Part shown: positions 15,815 through 24,064 of the stretch, piece after piece
Layout: each line of letters opens with the position of its first letter
Numbering within the stretch: position 1 is the first letter of the stretch
From: Croceibacterium sp. TMG7-5b_MA50
Lineage (GTDB): Bacteria; Pseudomonadota; Alphaproteobacteria; Sphingomonadales; Sphingomonadaceae
Assembly: GCF_039830145.1 (NCBI RefSeq)
Contig: NZ_CP156082.1
Span: 576,001 to 640,000 of the forward strand
Direction: 5' to 3'
DNA: 64,000 bases
The notes under the pieces: model-generated
What the model saw: the letters and a program-made list of their open reading frames with translations, nothing else
What the model was told of the DNA's origin: nothing
Database searches by the model: none
Program-made: the position numbers and the translations under genes

Positions 15815-17227
15815 ATGCCGATGACTGAAACACTGCAGCAGAAGCTGGAGGCAGCGGGCGACATCGTCCATTTCCTGCGCAACCAGCAGACCGGCCCCAA
15901 CGTCTATCCCGGCGTGCCGGCCGAACATTCCAACTGGCGGGACGAGCAGCGCGCCTGGGCGGAGACCGCCGTGCTGTTCAACCAGTCGTTCCACATGGCG
16001 GAGCTGTACGTCAGCGGGCCGGACGCCTTCCGGCTGCTGGAACATCTGGCCGTCAACAGCTTCCGCAATTTCATGCCGGGCAAGGCCAAGCAATTCGTGC
16101 CGGTAACGCCCGACGGCTACGTGATCGGCGACGTGATCCTGTTCCATCTGGCGGAGAACGAGTTCAACCTGGTCGGCCGGGCGCCTGCGCTGGAATGGGT
16201 CGAGTTCCACGCCGCCACCGGCAAGTGGGACGTCACGGTGGAGCGGGACGAGCGGACCGCATTGCGCAGCGATGGCCGGCGCCGCCATTACCGGTTCCAG
16301 TTGCAGGGCCCGAACGCCATGGCCGTGCTGGAACGCGCCATGGGGCAGACCCCGCCTGACCTGAAGTTCTTCAACATGGCGGACGTCATCGTGGCCGGCT
16401 GCACCGTTACCGCCCTGCGACACGGCATGGCCGGGCAACCGGGTTACGAGCTGTTCGGCCCGTGGGCGGATTACCAGACGGTGCATGATGCGCTGGTCGC
16501 CGCCGGGCAGGATTTCGGCCTGACGCTGGTCGGCGGGCGGACCTATTCGTCCAACACGCTGGAATCGGGCTGGCTGCCCAGTCCGCTGCCGGCGATCTAC
16601 ACCGGCGACGATCCGCTGCTGGTCCGATACCGCGAATGGCTGTCCGCGCGATCATACGAAGGGATGTGCTCCATCGGCGGGTCGTATGTGCCGGACAGCG
16701 TCGATGGCTATTACCTGACGCCGTGGGACATCGGCTACGGCCATATCGTCAAGTTCGACCATGATTTCATCGGCCGGCCGGCGCTGGAACGGATGAAGGA
16801 ACAGCCGCACCGGACCAAGGTGACGCTGGCGCTGAACAGCGAGGATGTGACCCGCGTCCTGTCATCCATGTTCGCCGACGGGCGCCGGGCCAAGCACATG
16901 GAATTTCCCAGCGCGGTCTACGCCATGCACCCGTTTGACGAGGTGCGATGCGACGGCAGACTGGTCGGCCTGTCCACCTGGATCGGCTATTCCGCCAATG
17001 CCGGCCGCATGCTGACCATCGCCATGCTGGACGCGGACTTCGCCGAGATGGGGAGGGAGGTGACGCTGGTCTGGGGCGAGCCAGACGGCGGCACCGCCAA
17101 GCCGACGGTTGAGCCGCACGAACAGGTGGAGATCAGGGCCGTGGTCAGCCCGGTGCCCTATTCCGCCGTCGCCCGCGACAGTTACGCCGATGGCTGGCGG
17201 CACAAGGGCGTGGGCGTCTCGGTCTAG
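15815..17227 (+). CDS. ligM: Tetrahydrofolate-dependent aromatic O-demethylase (LigM/DesA-like)
   Basis: This 470-residue protein of the GcvT/aminomethyltransferase fold moves a methyl group from a methoxylated aromatic acid (vanillate, 3-O-methylgallate or syringate in known cases) to tetrahydrofolate. Blocks shared with SYK-6 LigM include KFFNMA, ALRHGMAG, YSSNTLESGW, PSPLPAIYTGD and VSPVPYS. The length matches LigM (471). The GCV_T domain covers about residues 30-350 and the C-terminal barrel 380-460. GGAGAGAGG precedes ATG 15815; ATG 15821 is an alternative. With metF and folD alongside, it forms a C1 route from lignin-type aromatics. Which of the LigM/DesA substrates it prefers is not readable here. 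Confidence 0.9.
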   Translation: MPMTETLQQKLEAAGDIVHFLRNQQTGPNVYPGVPAEHSNWRDEQRAWAETAVLFNQSFHMAELYVSGPDAFRLLEHLAVNSFRNFMPGKAKQFVPVTPDGYVIGDVILFHLAENEFNLVGRAPALEWVEFHAATGKWDVTVERDERTALRSDGRRRHYRFQLQGPNAMAVLERAMGQTPPDLKFFNMADVIVAGCTVTALRHGMAGQPGYELFGPWADYQTVHDALVAAGQDFGLTLVGGRTYSSNTLESGWLPSPLPAIYTGDDPLLVRYREWLSARSYEGMCSIGGSYVPDSVDGYYLTPWDIGYGHIVKFDHDFIGRPALERMKEQPHRTKVTLALNSEDVTRVLSSMFADGRRAKHMEFPSAVYAMHPFDEVRCDGRLVGLSTWIGYSANAGRMLTIAMLDADFAEMGREVTLVWGEPDGGTAKPTVEPHEQVEIRAVVSPVPYSAVARDSYADGWRHKGVGVSV

Positions 17228-17239
17228 TAGCGGAGACCT

Positions 17240-17569
17240 CTAGCCCTTTTCGACTTCCGCGGCCTGATGCTGCTGGTGGTGGCGGATCACCTCCTCGATC
17301 ACGAAGCGGATGAACTTTTCGCTGAATTCGGGGTCGAGGTCCGCCTCCACCGCCAGCCGGCGCAGGCGGGTCACCTGCTGCGCCTCGCGCCCGGGGTCCG
17401 CCGGGGGCAGGCTGGTGCGAGCCTTGTACTCGCCCACCGCCTGCGTGATGCGGAACCGTTCGGCCAGCATGCACACCAATGCGGCATCGATATTGTCGAT
17501 CGAGCGGCGGTAACCCGCCAGCACCGGATCGGTCTTCGGCCCATCGGCCGCTGGTTCCGCCTGCGTCAT
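17240..17569 (-). CDS. Chorismate mutase, AroQ type
   Basis: This 109-residue all-helical enzyme converts chorismate to prephenate on the way to phenylalanine and tyrosine. AroQ features are the first helix YRRSIDNIDAALVCMLAERF with the catalytic arginine, VGEYKA with the catalytic lysine, and an acidic second half. It is a free-standing mutase with no prephenate dehydratase attached, which is usual in sphingomonads. GGGGAA lies before ATG 17569. It converges on the ligM-like gene (12 bp between stops) and is divergent from the prenyl synthase gene. Confidence 0.93.
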   Translation of the reverse strand: MTQAEPAADGPKTDPVLAGYRRSIDNIDAALVCMLAERFRITQAVGEYKARTSLPPADPGREAQQVTRLRRLAVEADLDPEFSEKFIRFVIEEVIRHHQQHQAAEVEKG

Positions 17570-17648
17570 CGTATTCCCCGTTCCGCCTGCCTGCTAGTGC
17601 GGGAATAGGCGCTTGCCAAGCAGCGGAACCTCCCCCATCTGCGCAGCC

Positions 17649-18659
17649 ATGAGCGCCGAGGTCGTCCCGCTTCCTGCCAGAACCCCGTCGCTGGCCTCCA
17701 TCCTGTCGCTGACGCAGACCGCGATGAATTCGGTCAACCAGATCATCCTGGACCGGATGCAGAGCGAGATTCCGCTGATCCCCGCGCTGGCCGGTCACCT
17801 GATCGCCGGTGGGGGCAAGCGGATGCGGCCCATGCTGACGCTGGCCGGCGCGGCGGTGTGCGGATACCAGGGCACGCGCCACCACAAGCTGGCCGCCGCC
17901 GTGGAGTTCATTCACACCTCCACCCTGTTGCACGACGACGTGGTCGACGGGTCGGAGACGCGCCGGGGCAAGGCAACCGCCAACATGGTGTTCGGCAATC
18001 CGGCGACCGTGCTGGTCGGCGATTTCCTGTTTGCCCGCGCCTTCGAACTGATGGTGGAGGATGGCAGCCTCAAGGTGCTGAAGATCCTCAGCAGCGCCAG
18101 TGCCATCATCGCCCAGGGGGAGGTCGATCAGCTCGTCGCCCAGCGCCGGGTGGAGACGAGCGAGGACCGCTACCTCCACATCATCGGCAGCAAGACCGCC
18201 GCCCTGTTCGCCGCCGCCAGCCGCATCGCGGCCGTGGTGGCCGAAGGGGGTGAGGAGCAGGAACAGGCGCTGGACGATTACGGCCGCAATCTCGGCATTG
18301 CCTTCCAGCTGGTCGATGACGCGATCGACTATGACAGCACCGCAGCGGAGATGGGCAAGGAGAAGGGCGACGATTTCCGGGAGGGCAAGATGACCCTGCC
18401 GGTGATCCTGGCCTATGCACGCGGGACGGAGGAGGAGCGGTCCTTCTGGCGCGATGCCATCGCCGGCTTCCGGACGGAGGAGGCGGACCTTGCCCATGCG
18501 GTCACGCTGATCCACCGGCACGACGCCATCACCGCCACCCGCGAACGCGCCCGTCACTTCGCCGAACGCGCGTGCGACGCGCTGTCGATCTTTCCCGACA
18601 GCAAGGCACGCGCGGCGATGATGGAAGCCGCCAGGTTCGCGGTCAGCCGCGGATATTGA
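17649..18659 (+). CDS. Long-chain polyprenyl diphosphate synthase (quinone side chain)
   Basis: This 336-residue trans-isoprenyl diphosphate synthase carries both aspartate-rich motifs: LLHDDVVDGSETRRG (first DDxxD, near residue 97) and FQLVDDAIDYD (second, near residue 222). The GGGKRMRPML substrate motif is at about residue 56. Bulky residues before the first motif are small, consistent with a long product such as the decaprenyl chain of ubiquinone-10 usual in sphingomonads. The product length is inference. ATG 17649 is used because the protein before it shows no family similarity. Confidence 0.92.
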   Translation: MSAEVVPLPARTPSLASILSLTQTAMNSVNQIILDRMQSEIPLIPALAGHLIAGGGKRMRPMLTLAGAAVCGYQGTRHHKLAAAVEFIHTSTLLHDDVVDGSETRRGKATANMVFGNPATVLVGDFLFARAFELMVEDGSLKVLKILSSASAIIAQGEVDQLVAQRRVETSEDRYLHIIGSKTAALFAAASRIAAVVAEGGEEQEQALDDYGRNLGIAFQLVDDAIDYDSTAAEMGKEKGDDFREGKMTLPVILAYARGTEEERSFWRDAIAGFRTEEADLAHAVTLIHRHDAITATRERARHFAERACDALSIFPDSKARAAMMEAARFAVSRGY

Positions 18660-18723
18660 CCGGCGGGCCGGCCGTTCGTCCGGCCAGCCACCCTTATCTG
18701 TCATCTATTACCGGAGAGCCGCC

Positions 18724-20631
18724 ATGCGCCGTCTGGCCCCATTCGCCCTGACCCTCGCGCCGGCTCTTGCCCTGGGGGCGTGTTCGACCACGGGCGCGGG
18801 CACCGGCCGGGATACGGCGGTTCCGCCCGTGCTGCTGACGCCGGAGGCGCAGGACGAATTCAGCTTCGCCCAGCCGGCGGTGGCGCGGGTCACGCATGTC
18901 GATCTGGACCTGGCGCTGGATTTCCGGGCGCGCAGCGTCGGCGGGACCGCCACGCTGGACATCGCCGCCGCCGATGGCGCGCAGGAGATCGTGCTCGACA
19001 GCAACGGGCTGCAGATCAGCGCGATCACGGCGCCGGACGGGTCGGCGCTTGGCTGGACGGCGGGCGATACCGTGGCGGGCAAGGGCGCGCCCCTGACGGT
19101 GCGGATGGGCGATGCCCGCCGGATCACCATCACCTACCGCTCCGCGCCCGAGGCTGACGCGCTGCAATGGCTGGCGCCGGAACAGACCGCGGGCGGGCAA
19201 CAGCCGTTCATGTTCAGCCAGGGCCAGGCGATCAACAATCGCAGCTGGATCCCCACGCAGGATAGCCCCGGCATCCGCCAGACGTGGACTGCGCGGATCA
19301 CCGCGCCGGAGCCGCTGACCGTGGTCATGTCGGGCATCGCGCAGGGGCAGCCGGAGGCGATCGGCGATGGTCGGCGGGCCTTCCGCTTCGCCATGGAGAA
19401 GCCCGTTGCCCCTTACCTGATCGCGGTCGCCGCGGGCGACATCGGCTTCGCCACGCTGGGGCCCAGGTCCGGCGTGTGGGCGGAAGCGGCCACGCTGGAG
19501 CGGGCCGCGGCCGAGCTGGTCGATACCGAGGCGATGATCGACGCGGCGGAACGGCTGTACGGACCGTACCGCTGGGGCCGGTACGACATGATCGTGCTGC
19601 CGCCCTCCTTCCCGTACGGCGGCATGGAAAACCCGGTCATGACGTTCCTGACGCCGACCTTCATCGCCGGCGACCGCTCGCTTACCGGGCTGGTCGCGCA
19701 TGAGCTGGCGCATAGCTGGTCGGGCAATCTCGTCACCTATGCCAGCTGGCGCGACGGCTGGCTGAACGAAGGCGTGACCTCCTACATCGAGAACCGGGTT
19801 GTGGAGGAGGTGTTCGGTCCCGAACGCGCCGCGCAGGAACGCATGCTCAGCTTCGCCGAGGTGACGGGCGCCCTGGAGGAGTTGGGCGCCGATGCCCCCG
19901 GCACCACGCTGCGTACGCCGCCCGTTCTTGACCCGATCGATTATTCCAGCGCCATCATCTACGACAAGGGCGCGCTGTTCCTGCACACGCTGGAACGCAT
20001 CGTCGGGCGGGAGCGGTTCGATCCGTTTCTGCGCAGCTGGTTCGACGCCCACGCCTTCCAGCCGGCGACCTCCGCCATGTTCCTGGACTATCTGCGGCGC
20101 GAACTGGTGCGCGGCGACACCGCGCTGGAGCAGCGCCTGATGCTGGACCAGTGGGTCTACGCCCCCGGCCTGCCGGCCAATGTCGCGCGGCCTGATCCGC
20201 AGGTCTTCGCCGGGGTGGAGACGGCGGCGCACGCCTATGCGGCGGACCGCACGATCGACGCCGCGGCATGGCGCGGGTGGAGCACGGCGGAACGGATGCG
20301 TTTCCTCGGCAGCCTGCCGGAAAAGGTCTCCGCCGCCGAACTGGCGCGGCTGGACGAAGCGCTCGGCCTGTCATCCACCGGCAATGCGGAGCTGCGCTTC
20401 CTGTGGCTGCAGGCGGCGCTGCGCAACCGGTACGATCCGGCGGTGCCGCAGGCGGAGGCGTTCCTGGGAACGGTCGGCCGCAACAAGTTCGTCGCCCCGC
20501 TGTTCGCCACTCTGGTGGAGCAGGGCGAGTGGGGTCGCCCGATCGCGAAGCGCATCTACGCCCGTACGCGGCCGACCTATCACTCCTTCACGCGGGGGCG
20601 GGTCGACCGGCTGCTCGGGGTCGGCGGCTGA
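18724..20631 (+). CDS. M1-family aminopeptidase, predicted lipoprotein
   Basis: This is a 635-residue zinc metallopeptidase. The first 19 residues form a lipoprotein signal ending in ALGAC, so the mature protein starts at a lipid-modified cysteine and faces the periplasm. The zinc site HELAHSWSGN (about residues 329-338) and the downstream glutamate in NEGVTSYIENR are intact. YGGMENPVMTFL is the M1 exopeptidase GxMEN signature. The C-terminal part resembles leukotriene-A4-hydrolase-type M1 enzymes. The ribosome-binding site CCGGAGAG precedes ATG 18724. It probably trims peptides in the periplasm. Confidence 0.93.
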   Translation: MRRLAPFALTLAPALALGACSTTGAGTGRDTAVPPVLLTPEAQDEFSFAQPAVARVTHVDLDLALDFRARSVGGTATLDIAAADGAQEIVLDSNGLQISAITAPDGSALGWTAGDTVAGKGAPLTVRMGDARRITITYRSAPEADALQWLAPEQTAGGQQPFMFSQGQAINNRSWIPTQDSPGIRQTWTARITAPEPLTVVMSGIAQGQPEAIGDGRRAFRFAMEKPVAPYLIAVAAGDIGFATLGPRSGVWAEAATLERAAAELVDTEAMIDAAERLYGPYRWGRYDMIVLPPSFPYGGMENPVMTFLTPTFIAGDRSLTGLVAHELAHSWSGNLVTYASWRDGWLNEGVTSYIENRVVEEVFGPERAAQERMLSFAEVTGALEELGADAPGTTLRTPPVLDPIDYSSAIIYDKGALFLHTLERIVGRERFDPFLRSWFDAHAFQPATSAMFLDYLRRELVRGDTALEQRLMLDQWVYAPGLPANVARPDPQVFAGVETAAHAYAADRTIDAAAWRGWSTAERMRFLGSLPEKVSAAELARLDEALGLSSTGNAELRFLWLQAALRNRYDPAVPQAEAFLGTVGRNKFVAPLFATLVEQGEWGRPIAKRIYARTRPTYHSFTRGRVDRLLGVGG

Positions 20632-20699
20632 TCCGGCACCGGCGTTTGGCGCACTGACCGGGGTTGCGGTCGGCTGACAGGTCCGCCTAACCGGCTCCG

Positions 20700-21995
20700 A
20701 TGATCGCTTCTGCCACGACCCGCCACGCCGGTCTCGATTTCGGTACCACCAATTCCGTCGCCGCCCTCGCCGATGGGGCGGGCGGTGCCCGACTGATGCC
20801 GCTCGACGGCGTGGAGGTGTTCCGTTCCGCCCTGTGCTTCTGGCGGGACGAGGATGTGGCGGGCGGGCTGGCGGTGGAGGCGGGTGGCGCCGCGATCCGC
20901 GAGTACCTGGAATTTCCGGGTGACAGCCGCTTCCTGCAATCCTTCAAGTCGGTCGCGGCCAGCGCATCCTTCGAACGGGCGCTGATCTTCGCCCGCGCCT
21001 TCCGGTTCGAGGAGATGGGCCGCCTGTTCCTGGACAAGCTGGCAAGCCATGCCGGCGGCGCGATGAACGGGCTGGAGCGGATCGTGGTCGGCCGCCCGGT
21101 CCATTATGCCGGCTCGCGCCCCGATCCCGCGCTGGCGCGGACCCGGTACGATACGATGTTCGCCGGCTTCGCGGGCGAGGTGCATTACGTGTACGAGCCG
21201 CTCGCCGCCGCCTTCGGCCATGCCGCGGGGCTGGACCGGCCGGCGACGCTGCTGGTGGCGGATTTCGGCGGCGGCACCAGCGACTTCTCGGTCGTGCGGG
21301 TGCTGGAGCCTGACGCCCCGCAACGCTGCGTGCCGCTGGGCCATGCGGGCGTCGGGCTGGCCGGCGACCGCTTCGATCAGCGCATCGTGGAGCAGGTCGT
21401 ACTGCCGCTGCTGGGCAAGGGCGGCCTTTACCGTTCCTTCGACAAGGAGCTGGAGATCCCGGCGACCTGGTTCAACGACTTCTCCGACTGGTCGAAGCTG
21501 GCGCTGATGCGCAATCGCCGCACCTTGGACGAACTCGCCCGGTTGCAGCGGGTGGCGGTGGACCCGGCGGCGATCGGGCGCATGATCGCCCTCATCGAAC
21601 ACGAGCTGGGCTTCCCGCTCTATGACGCGGTGACGCGGGTGAAGCGGGAGCTGAGCACGGCGGAGACGGCGCCGTTCCGCTTCAGCGGCGCCGGGGTGGA
21701 GATCGCGGCGGAGGTGACGCGCGCCGCGTTCGAAGGCTGGATCGCGCCCGACATCGCCCGCATGGCCGATGCCGTGGACCGCGCGCTCGCCGATGCGGGC
21801 GTCGTGCCCGACGCGATCGACCGCGTGTTCCTGACCGGCGGCACATCGCTGGTTCCGGCCGTGCGGCGCATCTTCACCGACCGGTTCGGAGCGGATAGGA
21901 TCGCCACCGGCGGGGAGCTGACTTCCATCGCGCACGGCCTGGCGCTGATCGCGGCGACCGACGATCCCGGGGCCTGGGCCGTGCGGGAGGGGTAG
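20700..21995 (+). CDS. Hsp70-like protein, YegD family
   Basis: This 431-residue actin-fold ATPase has only the nucleotide-binding half of Hsp70. The phosphate loops are LDFGTTNSVAAL (residues 12-23), VADFGGGTSDFSVV (about residues 190-203) and the adenosine motif LTGGTSLVPAVRR. The substrate-binding domain of DnaK is missing, as in E. coli YegD, whose role is poorly known. It follows the M1 peptidase gene by 68 bp and precedes a short gene of unknown function. Confidence 0.9.
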   Translation: MIASATTRHAGLDFGTTNSVAALADGAGGARLMPLDGVEVFRSALCFWRDEDVAGGLAVEAGGAAIREYLEFPGDSRFLQSFKSVAASASFERALIFARAFRFEEMGRLFLDKLASHAGGAMNGLERIVVGRPVHYAGSRPDPALARTRYDTMFAGFAGEVHYVYEPLAAAFGHAAGLDRPATLLVADFGGGTSDFSVVRVLEPDAPQRCVPLGHAGVGLAGDRFDQRIVEQVVLPLLGKGGLYRSFDKELEIPATWFNDFSDWSKLALMRNRRTLDELARLQRVAVDPAAIGRMIALIEHELGFPLYDAVTRVKRELSTAETAPFRFSGAGVEIAAEVTRAAFEGWIAPDIARMADAVDRALADAGVVPDAIDRVFLTGGTSLVPAVRRIFTDRFGADRIATGGELTSIAHGLALIAATDDPGAWAVREG

Positions 21996-22041
21996 GGCAA
22001 GGCCGCTTGCACCATGCTGCCAAGGGTCTAGCAGGCGGCGC

Positions 22042-22308
22042 ATGAACTTCGACGATCTGCTCGCCCGCTATTTCGGTTCCGCCGATCTCGCCACCGTGCC
22101 GCCGGCGGCGCAGGCCGCCGGGATCGAGAAGATGCGTGTCGATCTGGGGCTGGAGCAGGACCGGCCCAAGCGCTTCGCCCTGTGGTGCCTGCTGTACCTG
22201 ATGGGCGCCGCACCCGACCTGGATATCGCCTTCAAGCAGGAGGAGGACCGCGAAGCGGCGCGCAATTTCATGGACCTGGCGGCGACCGCCCCGGAGGCGG
22301 AGGGCTGA
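22042..22308 (+). CDS. Conserved small protein of unknown function
   Basis: This 88-residue soluble protein (MNFDDLLARYFG) is rich in acidic residues and Ala, with one hydrophobic stretch WCLLYLMGAAPDLDIAF that is too short to call transmembrane. It lies one base before the RoxA-like gene, so the two are likely translationally coupled. No motif or catalytic residue pattern is recognisable. The close coupling suggests a function linked to the oxygenase or simply shared expression. Confidence 0.75.
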   Translation: MNFDDLLARYFGSADLATVPPAAQAAGIEKMRVDLGLEQDRPKRFALWCLLYLMGAAPDLDIAFKQEEDREAARNFMDLAATAPEAEG

Positions 22309-22309
22309 G

Positions 22310-23485
22310 ATGATGGACCCCGCCCGCCTCGACCCCGCCCGTTTCGACCCCGACGCCTTCCTGCGCGATCACTGGCAGCGCCGGCCTTTGGTGCTCCGCA
22401 ACCCATGGACCGGCTGGAGCAACCCGCTGCCGGCAGACGAATTGGCGGGCCTCGCCTGCGAGGCGGAGGTGGAATCGCGCCTCGTCACCGGGGCGGCGGG
22501 CGCGTGGCGGATGGAGAGCGGGCCGCTGCCCGAACACCGTTTCGCCGAACTCACCGGCGCGCCCTGGACCCTGCTGGTGCAGGCGGTAGATCAGCACGTG
22601 CCGGAGGTCGCCGCCCTGATTGCGGCGTTCCGCTTCATCCCCGACTGGCGGATCGACGACGTGATGGTCAGCTACGCCACGGCCGGCGGCGGGGTCGGGC
22701 CGCATTTCGACCAGTACGACGTGTTCCTGATCCAGGGCGCGGGCCGGCGCCGGTGGCAGCTTGGCGGACGGTGCGACGATGGCACCCCGCTGCTGCCGCA
22801 TCCCGATCTGCGCCTGCTCGCCGACTTCGGGGTCGAGGAGGAATGGCTGCTGGAACCCGGCGACATCCTCTACATCCCTCCCGGCATCGCGCATGACGGC
22901 GTGGCGCTGGATGACGAGTGCATGACCTATTCGATCGGCTTCCGCGCGCCATCGCGGGCGGAACTGATCGAGGGCTGGACTGACCACCTGCTGGATGCGC
23001 TGGGCGATGACGCGCGGGAGGATGACCGCTACGCCGATCCCGGCCTCCCGCGGCAGGACAATCCGGGGGAGATCACCCCCGATGCGCTCGCCCGGCTCCA
23101 GTCCATGGCGACTGCGGCACTGCTGGATGCGGAGGGCTTCGCCCGCTGGTTCGGGCAGCACAGCACGCGGCCAAAGTATCCGGACATCGACTGGCGACCC
23201 GAACGGGAGCTGGCGGCCGACGACATCCGCGCCGCCATCGCGGCCGGTGCGCCGCTGGTCCGCAACCCGGCCGCGCGGATGTCCTTCATCCGGCAGGGCG
23301 GAACGGATCTGCTGCTGTTCGTGAACGGCACCTGCCTGCCCTGCACGGGCTCCGCCGCCACGCTTGCCGAACGGCTCTGCGCTGCGGGTGGCGAGCCGGT
23401 CCGGCCGGGGACGGTGGACGATGCCGCCCTTAGCCTCTTGCTGGCGCTGGTGAACGACGGTGCGGCGGGGTTCGACGCGGACTAG
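22310..23485 (+). CDS. RoxA/YcfD-like cupin (JmjC) ribosomal oxygenase
   Basis: This 391-residue 2-oxoglutarate/Fe(II) oxygenase resembles YcfD/RoxA, which hydroxylates an arginine of ribosomal protein L16. The iron-binding HxD is in [13 protein letters not shown] (about residues 127-139), and the distal histidine lies in [12 protein letters not shown]-terminal similarity includes [12 protein letters not shown], and a winged-helix-like C-terminal domain follows. Start ATG 22310 is adjacent to a second in-frame ATG at 22313. Its 3' end overlaps the convergent rluE-like gene by four bases. Confidence 0.88.
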   Translation: MMDPARLDPARFDPDAFLRDHWQRRPLVLRNPWTGWSNPLPADELAGLACEAEVESRLVTGAAGAWRMESGPLPEHRFAELTGAPWTLLVQAVDQHVPEVAALIAAFRFIPDWRIDDVMVSYATAGGGVGPHFDQYDVFLIQGAGRRRWQLGGRCDDGTPLLPHPDLRLLADFGVEEEWLLEPGDILYIPPGIAHDGVALDDECMTYSIGFRAPSRAELIEGWTDHLLDALGDDAREDDRYADPGLPRQDNPGEITPDALARLQSMATAALLDAEGFARWFGQHSTRPKYPDIDWRPERELAADDIRAAIAAGAPLVRNPAARMSFIRQGGTDLLLFVNGTCLPCTGSAATLAERLCAAGGEPVRPGTVDDAALSLLLALVNDGAAGFDAD

Positions 23486-24033
23486 AGCCGCGCCGCGACT
23501 TCCCGCCAGGTGCCGGGGGCGAGATCGGCCAGCGTCCATGGCCCGACCGACCAGCGTACCAGCCGCAGCGTGGGATGGCCGACCGCCGCCGTCATCCGCC
23601 TGACCTGCCGGTTACGGCCTTCGCGGATGGTGATCGCCAGCCAGCCATCGGGCACGGTCTTGCGGTAACGGACCGGCGGATCGCGCGGCCAGAGATCGGG
23701 CGCGGCAATCCGCGCGACCTGTGCCGGGCGGGTCACGCCATCCTTCAGCGTCACCCCGGCGGCAAGCTGCCGCAGCGCCTCCTCCCCGACCTCGCCTTCC
23801 ACCTGCACCCAGTATGTCTTCTCCAGCTTGAACCGCGGATCGGCGATGCGCGCCTGCAATCGCCCATCGTCGCACAGCAGCAGCAGCCCCTCGCTGTCGC
23901 GGTCTAGCCGGCCGGCGGGGTAGACACCCGGCACCGGGACGAAGTCCGACAGCGTCGCCCGCGCCCCGTCGCTGCCGTCGGTGAATTGCGACAGCACGCC
24001 ATATGGCTTGTTGAACAGGATCAGCCGGCCCAT
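23482..24033 (-). CDS. rluE: Ribosomal large-subunit pseudouridine synthase, RluE type
   Basis: This 183-residue RsuA-family pseudouridine synthase lacks the N-terminal S4 RNA-binding domain, as RluE does. The catalytic aspartate lies in [15 protein letters not shown] (about residue 44). [24 protein letters not shown] and [11 protein letters not shown] are family blocks. E. coli RluE modifies U2457 of 23S rRNA; the same site is assumed here. The gene converges with the RoxA-like gene, and both act on the large ribosomal subunit. Confidence 0.9.
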   Translation of the reverse strand: MGRLILFNKPYGVLSQFTDGSDGARATLSDFVPVPGVYPAGRLDRDSEGLLLLCDDGRLQARIADPRFKLEKTYWVQVEGEVGEEALRQLAAGVTLKDGVTRPAQVARIAAPDLWPRDPPVRYRKTVPDGWLAITIREGRNRQVRRMTAAVGHPTLRLVRWSVGPWTLADLAPGTWREVAARL

Positions 24034-24064
24034 GCGCGGCGCCTAGCCAAGATGGTGATGCCCC

